The notes under the pieces were generated by a model, which saw only the letters and a list, made by a program, of their open reading frames with translations, searched no databases and was not told where the DNA came from. Below, one piece after another: positions 53,705 through 64,000 of a DNA stretch of 64,000 nt; position 1 is the stretch's first letter, and every line of letters begins with the position of its first letter. The position numbers and the translations under genes are program-made. Source of the stretch: Podocnemis expansa (lineage: Eukaryota; Chordata; Testudines; Podocnemididae); NCBI GenBank assembly GCA_007922195.1, contig ML682024.1, positions 4,784,273 to 4,848,272 of the forward strand, written 5' to 3'.

Positions 53705-53815
53705 CAGAGAAGGCTCTGAACAGCTCCAGTTCTGGTGGCCATGGGGAAGGTCCATCACAGAGGTGGCTCTGAAGAGCTCCAGTCCTGGCGGCCATGAGGA
53801 AGGACCAAGGGCAGA
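53705..53815. repeat. 56-bp tandem duplication
   Basis: 'ggctctgaacagctccagtt' with 'ctggtggccatggggaaggt' at 53710 recurs at 53765 as 'ggctctgaagagctccagtc' with 'ctggcggccatgaggaagga'. Confidence 0.75.
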
Positions 53816-53819
53816 GACA

Positions 53820-54940
53820 GAGCTCTATTCTGTAAGTAGGAGTCCTTCTACAGGGGACTCTCTAGCACATGGAGTCTTCCCCCAGCATTTTCAAACCAGC
53901 TGGCTAGAGAGAACAGTAGAGGGGTGTGGAGATGAGGGGCTGGGGCTGGTTGAGGGACTCCCAGAAGAGATTGCAGGTGGGGAAACATCTTACTGTTTAG
54001 AGTCCAGATAGTAGGGTGAGAGAGGGGCAGACAGATGCAGAGGATCTTGGATTTTTCCCTCTGTTCTCCTCTTGTTCTGTCTGCCCTGTGCCCTCTCACC
54101 CCATCCTACCTGCACCCCAATTGCAGGCATTCCCCAACTGTCTCCTACCCACAGTGATACCAAGCCTCACCTCAGACAGTGATGGCCCAGCACCCACCTT
54201 CCTGCAGCATCTGGAAAGGAATGGATGCCTTGATGTGAAGATGAACCCCAGAAGCTGGACCTCAGAGACAGGCAGAGCCAACCTTTATTAGCTCCCAGGA
54301 GACCATAACTGAGAAAACATTCATTAACACTCGACCAAGCAGCCCCAGCTCTGCTGCTGGGGAGCTTCATGTTCCCCAGACTCCTGTCACTTTGGGACAT
54401 CTCCCCATGGACCCTGTTTCCTCCTTGTTGTGGGACATCAGTCTCCCAGTGTGCTGAATAGGTTCTCTCTGGCATCCGGCCCTCTGCCACTGGCAACTCC
54501 CTGAAGTTCCAGTTCCTCTGTCCCTGTTTGCCAATTTTCCCTGAAAAGCCAGCTCCTGGACACCACCCAGCAGTCCTGACACTTCTAATAAGACCAGGAA
54601 TGGGTCATTTAATATGCCCAACACTGCTGTCCACAAACCACAAACAGATACTTACCCAGTGAATAGTCATTCCCCCACACCAAGAGCAATGAGTTGCAGA
54701 GCTGGCCAGGGCCACAAAACCCAGAATCCAAATTATCATAAAAGTTCCCTCCCCAAGCGGCTATCTGAGCGAATGGGGCTTTCCCAACATGCTGTGATCC
54801 TGAATACAAATTTTTGTCATTATTTGTAGCCAGGGGAAACTCTTGCCTAGTATAATGTCCCTTGCCCCAGTGGCTTTGGCTGTCTGGACACAGGCAGGGA
54901 AACCTCAACTCTGCCCACCACCCTACATGAGACTTGTAAG
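53820..54940. other. intergenic, no recognised gene
   Basis: An open frame ending at 54291 follows a good acceptor-like sequence (ccccaattgcag at 54115-54126), but it has no recognisable domain and no partner exon. Listed as unassigned. Confidence 0.3.
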
Positions 54941-54944
54941 TCAC

Positions 54945-55285
54945 CTGAATCAGAATGGATGTGAGCACCGCTCAGAGAAGAACAGAGGGTTACGCACCTG
55001 TAAGCAGCCTTCTTCGAGATAGGCTGCTCACGTACATTCCATAGCCTCCCTCTGTCCCCACTTTTTGGAGTTAGTGGAAAGCAGGGACTGGGGGGGGCAG
55101 AGTCACTGCCACCTGTATACCATGGCCAGAGCATGGGACCAAAGGAGCTTTGGCAACTGACCCTATGGGGACAAGCTAGGGCAAAAAGCTGTTGGATGTC
55201 CATGCTCTGTGGCACATACACACTTGAATACAAATTTATGTGCGCAGCCCCTCTTGAAGAGGAGCATTTAAAGGTAAGTACCCTG
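54945..55285 (+). mobile_element. DIRS 3' end fragment (internal complementary region plus right terminal repeat)
   Basis: 'gggttacgcacctgtaagca' with 'gccttcttcgagataggctg' and, at the other end, 'gcagcccctcttgaagagga' with 'gcatttaaaggtaagta' have the same layout as 31340-31655. A 'tgtataccatggcc' core lies between. No coding part remains. Confidence 0.75.
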
Positions 55286-55290
55286 TGTTC

Positions 55291-55395
55291 CAAATGGGTA
55301 GCCCTGTTAGTCTCATTCAGCAAAACAAACAAGGAGTCCTGTTGCACTTAAAGACTAACAAATTTATTTATTGCATGAATTTTCATGTGAGAATC
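55291..55395 (-). repeat. Penelope-like element 3' fragment
   Basis: 'ggagtcctgttgcacttaaa' and 'gactaacaaatttatttatt' are the reverse complement of the 3' signature. It directly abuts the DIRS fragment. Confidence 0.75.
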
Positions 55396-56324
55396 AAATA
55401 AGTGGAAACACTGACCTAACAACCGCACTGATAACGTCTAATATAGCTACAACACCTCCTTACAAACCATATAATTATTCCTAGCAAATCATAGCCTTTC
55501 CATTGACACCAAACATGGCATATCTCATATGGAGTATTGCAATTATGAAACATTTATAGGAAATATTATCACAAACAGCCCCCTAAATCCAGACAGCATG
55601 ACACACAGCTTCTGCCACAACTGTGGAAATGTAGAAATGAGTAAGAATTTCTGTTTTGTGAATGCTTAGAATTCCTTGACTTTGCACAATGGGGAAAAGG
55701 GAAAACACTAAAAATTGTAAATCAAAACTATTTGAAAATGTCAATTGATTAAAAACTGGCAAATACAGCAGAGACGCTTGTTTCTCTCAGGGGCTTAAAA
55801 AAGGACCAAGTTAGTCCTGTCACAAACACCACACAGAGAAGTAGTCCTGGCAAATGGAGAATTGCTTTCAACTCTTAACATGTTCCAAGCAACAGCTCAC
55901 CACCATGCTGACTTTCTGGAAATGAATTCTGCTGAAAACTCCACATGCTGCAAATCACCCTATTTGCTCTTCCTTTACTTTAAATCAGACACAAGCTGAG
56001 CTACAGTTGTGGGTGTAATACTACGCATTTGGGTATACATCAAGTCAGTGACGTGACCACGCTTGACAAGAACAAGAGGCGTTTATGGTAGGGGTACAGT
56101 ACTTACATCCCTTCTGTGGGGGGGGACCCCACTACAGCAGCAGATGGGCTCCTAGTTGTCGCTTCCGAGACACCAGCTGTGCAGCTTCCATCGTCCAAAT
56201 TGGAGAAGTCCAGCATGCATTGGACATTTCCCTGAATATATAAGCTGGTATAAGCTAAGAGGAAAGAGGAGGGGAGTGTTTCTAGGTGACTAGGAGACGC
56301 ACGTCTACACATTTTACCAAGTTC
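55396..56324. other. intergenic, no recognised feature
   Basis: AT-rich sequence; nothing nameable. Confidence 0.35.
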
Positions 56325-56580
56325 CAAAGGGGTAGCCCTGTTAGTCTAGTACAGCAAAAAAAGCAAGGAGTCCTGTGGCGCTTAAGGACCAACACATTTA
56401 TTTATCACATGGGCTTATGTGGGAGAAAATCCAGCTTCGTCACAAGCTTTGAAGATGGTAGATACCAGATACTGCTATTCTGTAAGTTCCCCCATCTTCA
56501 AAGCATCTGATGAAAGAACGCTCATGAAATAAATAAATTTGTTAGTCTTTAAGTGCCACACGACTCCTTGCTTGTTTTAC
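56325..56580. repeat. Penelope-like 3' ends in head-to-head palindrome
   Basis: A minus copy (56325-~56460, from ccaaaggggtagccctgtta to gaagatgg) meets a plus copy (~56480-56580, from cccatcttcaaagcatctga to cgactccttgcttg). Same design as 13353-13633. Confidence 0.75.
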
Positions 56581-56663
56581 ACATATGCACGTAACCTTAT
56601 TGTCATAAAATGCATGCCTGCAGATCACAAAGCTAGCCCTGAGTCTAAACAAGTAACTGTGCG

Positions 56664-56968
56664 CAGGAGTGTCACTGCCCCAGGGAAGGACCTGGGGCAC
56701 TGGCCCAGGCCCTGCCCCCTGCCTGCAGGGCACGCCCCCGGCCAGGGACAGGGCTGGAAGCAGCTGCCGTGGCTGCGGGCAGCCGGGGCCTGGATCCCCG
56801 GCCAGGGATGGGGCCAGGAGCAGCCGCCACTGACGCGGGTGGCTGAGCCCCAGATCTCTGGCCCGATCAGGCTGGAGACCGGGAGAGGCGGGGCCCTGCA
56901 GCACCCGGGGCACTGGCGCCAGGATTCAGGGCACAGGCCCTGTGTGCCCAGTGCCAGCAACGCCCCTG
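56664..56968. mobile_element. GC-rich hAT-type MITE
   Basis: Ends CAGGAGTGTCAC and GCAACGCCCCTG are inverted repeats. The 8-bp duplications are ACTGTGCG (56656-56663) and ACTGTGCA (56969-56976), a CpG-type difference. The high GC comes from the element itself, with repeats such as ccccggccaggga. Confidence 0.85.
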
Positions 56969-56976
56969 ACTGTGCA

Positions 56977-57590
56977 TGCTGTTAGGTTCTCAGCATGTGG
57001 ATAGTCACATAAATAAGTAACTGCGGATGTCCTCAGGTGTCTAGCTCCCAGCCAGATCATGCAACAGTCAGGGTGGGGGTGTCACTGTCTATTCCATAGA
57101 AGGGTCTTCCACAGTTTCCTTTACATTCTACCACTTGGCACCACCACTCATCCACTGTGGGCCTGTATATATGAGTAAATAGCATGGCTATGGTTAGTTA
57201 AGCACCGGACATAACAGGAGAGTAAAATCATTAATAGTAAAACAACTTCCAGCCCTATGATTGATTGATTGATTGATTGAACTAGGAATCCAACAAGTAG
57301 AATCATGAATGGGTGGAGGTACTCTTGACTTGTGTCCAGAGACCCGTCATCCACGTTGAGTTCTAGGTTTGCAGCACAAAAACTTCAGCCTTTGTGTTCC
57401 TCTATGCTTCAGGAGGACACTGGATGCTCAGTGGCTCTTGGTTTTGTGTCAGGGTGGTTGATGTCCTCCATCCTTCAGGATTTGGGGCCTGCATGAGGAT
57501 GAATAGTTACAGCAACAGCAGGGGACAGGGACTTAGCAACAGTCTTTGGGACATCCTTGAATGCAAAGGATACAGCATTGGAAAGTCACT
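56977..57590. other. intergenic, (TGAT)n only
   Basis: A (TGAT)6-like microsatellite lies at 57256-57280. I see no gene. Confidence 0.4.
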
Positions 57591-57923
57591 GTTCTTCGAG
57601 CATTGCTTGGATGCATTCAGTAATAGGTGTCTCTGTGCCAGAGCGCTGGATTGGTCAGAAAAACTTTTGTCCTAGCCTATCAGGAGAGGCTAGGCGGCCA
57701 CTACCCCCTCCGCCGCCCAGTGGCTATATATATGGCCACCTCCCGACCCCTCCCCAGTTTCATTTCTTCCGTCTTCTGCTTCGGCTCTGGAACATCCACT
57801 CCTTGTGAAAGCAAGCAGCCTGTCCATGATTGTATGAGCTTCACGCCTGACTAGGACCACCTTTTCGTGGACCTAGTTCCACCAAAGAGGAGTCCAGCTT
57901 TTGGGCTGGAACATCAACACGCC

Positions 57924-59110
57924 ATGCCATGGTTTAAACCGTGCAGCGAGTGCGGCAAGGCCTTTCCCTGGGACGACCCCCATGGGAAGTGCCTCCAGTG
58001 CCTAGGCGAAGCCTACTTGGTCACTGCCTGCTCCATATGCCTGTCCTTTAAACCCAGGACAATCAACGATAGGGAGCAAAGGCGCCATGCCCTAGCCTCT
58101 GAACAGGCTTGACACTCCTCTCCCGAGGCTTTGGGATCCCACCCCCCGCCACAAGCCAGCTCGGCACCAGAACCCACCTGGCACGGCGGTGAGAGTGGCC
58201 GCAGGAGGACGAGCTCAGTACTGACTTTGTTATCTCGGTGCCGACATGGTCCATCGGCACCAGGCTCGCCTCAGCACCATTCAAGGTCACTGCCGGCACT
58301 GCAGGCTTGCCACAGCCCCGTACTGACAGTACAGGGCCCACCTTGGCACCGCTCTAAGTCACTTCCTCGGCACCAGTCACCCTCGGCACCACAGGGTCAA
58401 CATTCACCCTCTTCCCTGGTGCTACATCACAGCGACAGCCCCATCTCTCCTGTTAGGGGATCACTACGGGTTTGTTCGGGATAGCTCCTGATCCCAACAA
58501 TCCCGGAGGTGGTGGAGGCTGCACGGGCACTCCTCCTGCTGCCCACACCTCCCTCCCCGGTACCGGTTAGGAGGGGCAAGCCAGCTTTCATATCAAAGGC
58601 CTGGGTGCATCATTCGCAAAGTTCAGACATCTGCTCCCACCAGAGACAAAGGAAGAATATAACGCATTCCTCGAGGAGGGAAGAATAATCTCCCAAGACC
58701 TCCTTCTTTCAGCCCAGGACCCAGCAGATATGGCAGCCCATACCATGGCCTCAGCCATAACCATTCATCGAGTGGTTTGGCTCAGGGAAGCCAGGGTGCC
58801 CCCTGCTTCACAACAGGTGGCACTCGATCTGCCCTACGGGAGTGATGCCTTGTTTCCACCCGAGACACTGGCAGTAGTGGGTACCACACGTGACCCTAGG
58901 GGAGAGATAAAATACCTTGGCCTCCTCCCATTGGGGCCCCTTCCATGCTCCCCCGCCACATAAGGCCTGCGGGCTCAAGACCACCCCCACCCATGCTCTT
59001 CCCCGAAGAGCTCTGGGTGGGGACCCAGTCCCTCCCCATCACCCTGTCAGTTAGAATTTTGGGAGCCACTCAGAAGGCCCTTCCTCCCTCCCTTTCTCTG
59101 CAAGGAAGCA
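57924..59110 (+). pseudogene. DIRS Gag-like region, broken
   Basis: Begins MPWFKPCSECGKAF with DPHGKCLQCLGE and a third CxxC, the same module as at 24830. The frame stops at 58110. A proline-rich linker and the C-terminal Gag segment (MASAITIHRVVWL near 58748) follow in other frames. Confidence 0.7.
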
Positions 59111-61917
59111 GAGCCTATTCTAATTAATCTGTGACTACCTTACCGTGGATTCCCAGAACAAGCTGGGACATACCCACAGCTCCGGCCCAGCTCCAGAGAA
59201 GGTAAACAATACTTGTTCCCATTCCTTCCTTTAGTGAGAGAAAGGGAATTTTCTTCAGGCCATCATACCCTCCCCCCACTTCTATAACATGGACAGGGGG
59301 GAGCCAGTTCTTAACCTTGCTCCTCTGATTTTATGGAGGGCACTGACCCTGTAACCAAAGCCCTTCTCAGTTATCAATGGGCCAACTTGGGACTGTGGCT
59401 CCATTCCCACAGACAATTCTTAATTCATAGCTGCCCTTAGGGCTGTCATCAGAGAAAAGAAAACAGGTAAAAAAATACGAGAAGGGGAAGAAAAGCCCCC
59501 CACCCACCCTCCAGGTATTGCTTCAACCGATGATTGCTTCCACTCTTATAGGCGTTAAGGGAGATCTTCACTAACGCCAAAGGGCGTATCACCCAGTAGC
59601 TCTAGTCAAAGCTACAGGCACCTCCGATATGCGGGGACATGTGTGCCCAACCGGATGACCAGGAAACCCTTTGCCAGCCCTCCGCCTGCCCCACAACGGG
59701 TCGGGCCTGCTTCTGCACCCCGAAATTGGGAGGAACCCTCCCCCTCCAGGCACCTCCCCATCCCAACAAAACCGGTCGGTGCACGTGTCTGAGTTGGTCC
59801 CAGTAGGTCCTTAGCAACCTCTCCAGAGCTATAACTCTTATTTAATTACTCCCACCTGTTAGGCGGGAGTATGATACTTGGTAATTTTTATGACTCGCTG
59901 TTCTGTGCCCCGGACAGACGCCAAGGCAGAGCCGTGTTCATGAATCTCTATTTTACTCCTCAGTTTTCCCCTTCTCTCCTTATGGAGAAAACAACCAGTA
60001 GTGGACAAGAGTTCATCCTGCTTCTCCGGTACTGCTTCATATTTACCCAGAATGTCTCTGATCGGAAGTCTCGATTTAGGCTCCACTTTCCCAGGAAGGT
60101 GGTGGCACCTCTCTACCCCTCCCCTCTTCCCACTCCTGAAGTGGCAGCTTCTGTATACTTGACCTGGAATCAACCAGGTCAGTGGGATCCATGGGAGAAG
60201 AGGAAATACTACCCCCCCCAGCCTTTCAGACAGAAGTGGGGGGGAAACTTGCCCTATGCCTCCCAATTAACCCTTAGCTAATCCTGTGGCCATAGCTCGT
60301 TGACAGACTTGCTGAGCACCATTGGGCTTCACACATAGCTGTCACCCAACCGGGCTATACCTTAAATGGTTCATTCCCTGGGACGACCAGAGATCCATGG
60401 TCATCCAGGTCTAGCCCCAGGGCACTGTCACCTGGGCGCCTGGCAGGTAAGATTTCATCTTCCTCTGTAGGACCTGGAGGTCTGAAAACCGTTTGGTAGT
60501 ATTTGCATGATAGTTCTGCCATAGGTGACTGCTAAGGGCCTTTTCCCCCTGCTTACTTGACGGAGCTTAAGTCAACCAAACCCCGATTTCCGATCTGCAT
60601 GGAAACTCGGGAAATAGTTTGTGTTTCCCATGGTGGAATCCTATCCTAGGTAAGATCAGATAACAGATAGGTCACCCCTGTCAGATTCTCCAAATATCCA
60701 TGGTACACCTGTGGAATCACCGACTGTACCTTGTGAGTACCATATCCTCGCCAGATGGTCTTCAGAGGAGACCTCTGCCTCCCCTGATAAGCCATATCAC
60801 TTGGAAGGGTTAGCTTCTCTCTTTACAATTTCTTCAACCCCAGTTCACACATATGTGTGTCGTGGTTAGGGGCCAGTATCACACCTAGTGGTGCCTTTGG
60901 GCACACAAGGTCATATAAATCAATGTAAATTCTAATCCCATAGGCCTCCCGGTCATCACAACTAGATGGCCAATCGGAGGCATCACAAATTCTGCTTTTT
61001 CGTCGCTCCCTCCATTCTCCAGGTAGTCTTCCTGGTAGTGGAATCCTAAGGTAGAACATGATGGGACAACAGGAAGGTTCACCTCCCTGAGCCTTCATAG
61101 GAATACCAAGGCCACCAGTACTCCATAAAGGCCCACTGTGCTGCCTTGCAAGCGCCTACTGGGTCTGGAATATTTCTTCCATAAGAAGTCTTCCAGGCCA
61201 ATACACTGTAATACCTCTGGAGGTCTGGCGTCACATCTTCCCTGGCCAGCCCAGGGACTACATGGCTGATATGCTATGTGGTGCTGATCGCACCACCTCT
61301 GGCATTTTTTCTTTTCCCTTAATCTTCTCTTAGATTCTTCTCACCTAATTTCACTAGCCCTTTTTCCCTTGCTGGTTGCTGGGTATACCAAATTCACACA
61401 CCTTTTGGGCATGTGACTTATGGGTCTTCACATGGCTGTTTGGAGGGATAACGTTTTATCCCCTTCTATTGCTATCTACGTGGGCAGTGACTATCATGGC
61501 CAGCCCGGTATTCCTAAGGCTCCCAGATTTCTCTCATAGGGTTTACGCTGAAGTGTTCTGTGGCCAGAAGATTAACCCTCTGTCCCTCATACCTCGAGTT
61601 GTATCCCTCAGGTAGAGCAACCAAATGTGATTTCCTCCATGTTAGTCACGTTGCACTGATACAATTTCTGGTGTAAGGTGACTTTAGTTCATCCAGCCCA
61701 CGCACGATAATTGGCTTGGGTGGATTGGATCTACCCCCTGCTCAGGGTTGGCCCTACATTTGAAGGCTCTATTGCCAGGTCAAGAGCCCTAGCTGGTCCC
61801 TCTAGTCTCTGTAAGGACCTTGCTCACTGGGCCTACACCCATCTGAGGTTATGCTGTGCTGAAGGTGGAAGAGCCAACGCCACCCGCTGTCCATCAGTTC
61901 AGCTAGTAGTCACCTAT
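59111..61917. other. unrecognised 2.8-kb interior of the second DIRS element
   Basis: Not similar to the other DIRS interiors. Open stretches (59871-60281 and 61376-61615 on plus; 59859-60266 and 60823-61098 on minus) carry no domain I recognise, and cysteine-containing pieces on the plus strand are broken by many stops. It could be a decayed coding segment of another mobile element. No splice or promoter evidence for a host gene. Confidence 0.3.
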
Positions 61918-62010
61918 CACTGAATGCATCCAAGCAGCGCTCAAAGAAGAACGGTGGGTTACTTACCAGTAACCGTCCTTCTTCGAGATGGGCTGCTCGG
62001 ATCCATTCAG
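61918..62010 (+). repeat. DIRS internal complementary region (second element)
   Basis: 'cactgaatgcatccaagcag' is complementary to the left terminus at 57605. 'gttacttaccagtaaccgtc' is complementary to the right terminus at about 62230. Confidence 0.85.
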
Positions 62011-62054
62011 GTTCCTCCCCTCCATCCCCGCGTCTGGAGTTGGTGATTCCTAGG

Positions 62055-62255
62055 AACTGGGGAGGGTTGGGAGGCGGCCATATATATAGCCACTGGGTGG
62101 CATGGGGGGCAGTGGCCACCTACCTTCTTCTGACAGGCTAGGACAAAAGTTTTTCTGACCAATCCAGCGCTCCAGCACGGAGGAACCTATTACTGAATGG
62201 ATCCGAGCAGCCCAACTCGAAGAAGGACGGTTACTGGTAAGTAACCCACCGTTCT
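62055..62255 (+). repeat. DIRS right inverted terminal repeat (second element)
   Basis: Matches the left repeat in reverse complement, with extra outer bases ggacggttactggtaagtaa. Confidence 0.85.
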
Positions 62256-62451
62256 GCAGGATTCCGTCCTCCACAGGTTCTGTTATTCCTGCCTACTCAG
62301 GCTGGCTCTGTTAGGACATATAGATAAGGGGATACCATTAAGCATGATTCAATATGTGTCACCATTTCTCGAAGCAATTACCTCTGTCTTCTGTGATGGT
62401 TTATTGGAATAATGCACCCAGACTTCTTGTGGTGCCCTTAGGGGCCCTGGA

Positions 62452-63357
62452 GTGGAGCTGAGGTCCTCAGCTCCTTGGACAGGTCCTAATGGGGGCTGGA
62501 CCTCAGCAATAGCCACATCTCGTGAACCAGTACAAGATGCATCAGTGTTCTCTTGTCCGGTGGTTAAGCGTTTCATGACAGGGTTGCAGAACTCTTACCC
62601 TCTCCTTCAGCCACCTGCCCCACCATGGGACCTCTCCATGGTTCTTAAAGTGCTGACCGGGAAACCCTTTGAACCACTGGTGAGCTGTTCACTCCTGCAT
62701 ATGTCAGTGAAGGTGGCCTTCCTCGTGGCTGTAATGTCGGCCAGGCATGCAGGTGAGCTGGCGGCGCTCATGGCGAGTCCACCATACACAGTCTTTCACA
62801 AGGAAAAAATCTCCCTGCGGCCACACCCAAGGTTTCTCCCAAAAATAGTATCATCCTTTCACATTAATCAGACAATATATTTACCAACATTTTTTGCTAA
62901 GCCACATGATAGTCCACAGCACGCACTATGGCACACGCTCGACGTAAGACAGGCAGTGGCTTTTTACTTTCAGAGAACTAAACCATTTCGGAAGACTCCG
63001 AAGCTCTTTGTATCTATAGCAAAGTGGTCACAAGGCCAACCGATCTCAAAGCAGAGACTTTCAAAATGGATATCAGCTTGCATACACGCAGCATATGAGT
63101 TAAAGGGACTGCAACCCCCAGAAGGCATCTGGACTTATTCCACAAGGTCTATGGCAGCTTCCACGGCCTTTATATGCAATGTCCCAATAACAGAAATTTG
63201 TAGAGCGGCTACGTGGGGGTCGGCAGATACGTTTCTGAAGCACTACACTATTGACCAGCTGTCCAGGGCAGATTTGGCAGTGGGCCTGGCAGTGCTTCAG
63301 TCAGTCCAAGGGGCAGGCTTTGAAGTCCCCTCTGCCAGACAGAGGACAGCTCAGTAA
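62452..63357 (+). CDS. DIRS tyrosine recombinase, third element, open frame with altered catalytic His
   Basis: Strand-exchange enzyme for integrating DIRS circles. The frame is open for 301 codons. It aligns with the recombinase at 30410-31290: PPAPPWDLSMVLKVLTGKPF near 62605, MSARHAGELAAL near 62733 with the first catalytic arginine, the SLRPHPRFLPKIVSSFHINQ block near 62812, SKWISACIHAAYELKGL near 63065, and the final KHYTIDQ near 63240 with the likely tyrosine. The usual HSxR of this family (AHSAR in the first element) reads YSTR here, so the catalytic histidine is replaced by tyrosine. The true start is likely upstream; the codon at 62452 is only the first in-frame ATG. It belongs to a different DIRS copy from the one at 57591-62255. 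Confidence 0.75.
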   Translation: MELRSSAPWTGPNGGWTSAIATSREPVQDASVFSCPVVKRFMTGLQNSYPLLQPPAPPWDLSMVLKVLTGKPFEPLVSCSLLHMSVKVAFLVAVMSARHAGELAALMASPPYTVFHKEKISLRPHPRFLPKIVSSFHINQTIYLPTFFAKPHDSPQHALWHTLDVRQAVAFYFQRTKPFRKTPKLFVSIAKWSQGQPISKQRLSKWISACIHAAYELKGLQPPEGIWTYSTRSMAASTAFICNVPITEICRAATWGSADTFLKHYTIDQLSRADLAVGLAVLQSVQGAGFEVPSARQRTAQ

Positions 63358-63365
63358 TCACCTAG

Positions 63366-63696
63366 GCTGTGTTCACACAGCACTCTTATTTCGAAACAAC
63401 AGAGGTTGTTTCGAAACAACGGCACCCGTTGTTTCGAAACAATGGCATTGTTTCGAAACAACTTAAACCCCATGCGGGGATGAAACAATGCCGTCCGAAC
63501 ATGTTGTTTTGAAACAACAGTGACTTGTTTCGAAATAACTGTTGCCTGAAACTGCTATTTCGCTTTGAGCTTTTTTCCTTAATTCGAATTAACAAACTGT
63601 TAATTCAAATTAAGTTATTTCAAAATAAGGCATTATTTCGATACAAGTTGTTTCGACACAACTTGTATCGAAATAATGCCTGTGTGTGAACACAGC
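63366..63696. mobile_element. foldback MITE copy 3, splitting the third DIRS element
   Basis: Ends GCTGTGTTCACACAG and TGTGTGTGAACACAGC are nearly perfect inverted repeats; CCTAG lies on both sides (63361-63365, 63697-63701). The interior has repeated gttgtttcgaaacaac palindromes and aattcgaattaa blocks. Confidence 0.92.
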
Positions 63697-63701
63697 CCTA
63701 G

Positions 63702-64000
63702 AGTGGAGCAGTCAGGGACACTGCTTGAAGAAGAAGTGAGGGATACTCACCCTTGTGCAGTAGCCAAGGTTCTTCGAGATGCATGTCCCTGTCCTGCTCC
63801 ACTACCCACCCTCCTCCCCTCTACTTTGAAGCAGTATAAAAATCAGAGCTGTAGCTCCCTTCGCGGTAGAGAGGGAACTGAGGGAATGGGAGGGGGTGCC
63901 TGTGCACGTCACTGATGGCGTGAATCAGCGAGCCCTGCTTGTGCGCGCACGTCGCCCCCGTCAAGGCTGCTAAGAATTCTCTGATCTGAGGCGTGAGGCT
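63702..64000 (+). mobile_element. third DIRS element, internal complementary region and start of right repeat (runs off window)
   Basis: 'gagtggagcagtcagggaca', 'gaagaagaagtgagggatac' and 'ggttcttcgagatgcatgtc' have the internal-complementary layout. A TATA-like block near 63834 and 'gtgcctgtgcacgtcactga' follow, corresponding to the ITR. It belongs with the recombinase at 62452-63357. Confidence 0.7.

Larger units (their letters stand above)
57591..62255 (+). mobile_element. second DIRS-type element, interior replaced or decayed
   Basis: The left inverted repeat (gttcttcgagcattgcttgg through 'gctggattggtcagaaaaac' and 'ttttgtcctagcct') matches the reverse complement of 62055-62220. A Gag-like region follows to about 59100. 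The internal complementary region and longer right repeat are at 61918-62255. Reverse transcriptase, RNase H and recombinase are not visible; about 2.8 kb of unrecognised sequence is in their place. Confidence 0.8.

Noticed and set aside
54016..54291. Possible terminal exon after an acceptor-like ccccaattgcag
   Set aside because: No partner exon, no domain and no polyadenylation signal nearby.
56664..56968. GC-rich stretch as a CpG-island promoter
   Set aside because: Inverted ends and 8-bp duplications show it is a hAT-type MITE.
59859..60281. Overlapping ~135-codon open frames on both strands as a gene
   Set aside because: No recognisable domain, no splice or start context, and both strands are equally open; kept only as part of the unrecognised interior.
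1..64000. Bacterial-style operons, CRISPR arrays, defence systems or riboswitches
   Set aside because: Intron-containing genes and vertebrate transposons throughout; no such structures seen.

Overview
The window is vertebrate nuclear DNA, most likely from a turtle (possibly another reptile). It has intron-containing genes with GT-AG splice sites, olfactory receptor genes, and very abundant CR1 LINEs. It also has DIRS tyrosine-recombinase retrotransposons, Penelope-like elements with a GIY-YIG endonuclease, hAT-type MITEs and solo LTRs. This mix is typical of chelonians. The species call is inference from repeat content only.

Layout. (1) 0.7-3.3 kb: old CR1/L3-type fragments, one split by a hAT MITE. 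(2) 3.4-12.35 kb (+): a ten-exon gene whose exons join in phase into a ~296-residue coiled-coil protein with a C-terminal membrane anchor and a short lumenal tail; its introns carry an LTR-like block, CR1, MIR-like and Penelope 3' fragments. (3) 12.5-17.6 kb: intergenic repeats, including a Penelope palindrome and a CR1 split by a 1,065-bp solo LTR. (4) 17.7-21.7 kb (+) and 37.6-41.2 kb (-): two arms of an inverted segmental duplication, each with an intact olfactory receptor gene. (5) Between the arms: a G-rich hAT MITE, a structurally complete DIRS element (24.6-31.7 kb) split by a young CR1 with an open reverse transcriptase frame, a foldback MITE split by a solo LTR, and a zinc-finger fossil. 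(6) 42.85-46.24 kb: a Penelope-like element with an inverted leading copy, 12-bp target duplications and a later solo LTR inside. (7) 48.3-49.7 kb (-): an olfactory receptor pseudogene broken by a solo LTR. (8) 49.7-57.6 kb: CR1, Penelope, DIRS and hAT fragments. (9) 57.6-64.0 kb: a second DIRS element with an unrecognised 2.8-kb interior, then a third DIRS element running off the window, split by another foldback MITE.

Host genes: one coiled-coil tail-anchored protein, two intact olfactory receptors, one olfactory receptor pseudogene and one zinc-finger fossil. Everything else recognisable is transposable-element sequence. Many insertions could be bounded to the base by target-site duplications, which gives a relative insertion order. 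No prokaryotic features, CRISPR arrays or rRNA genes were seen.
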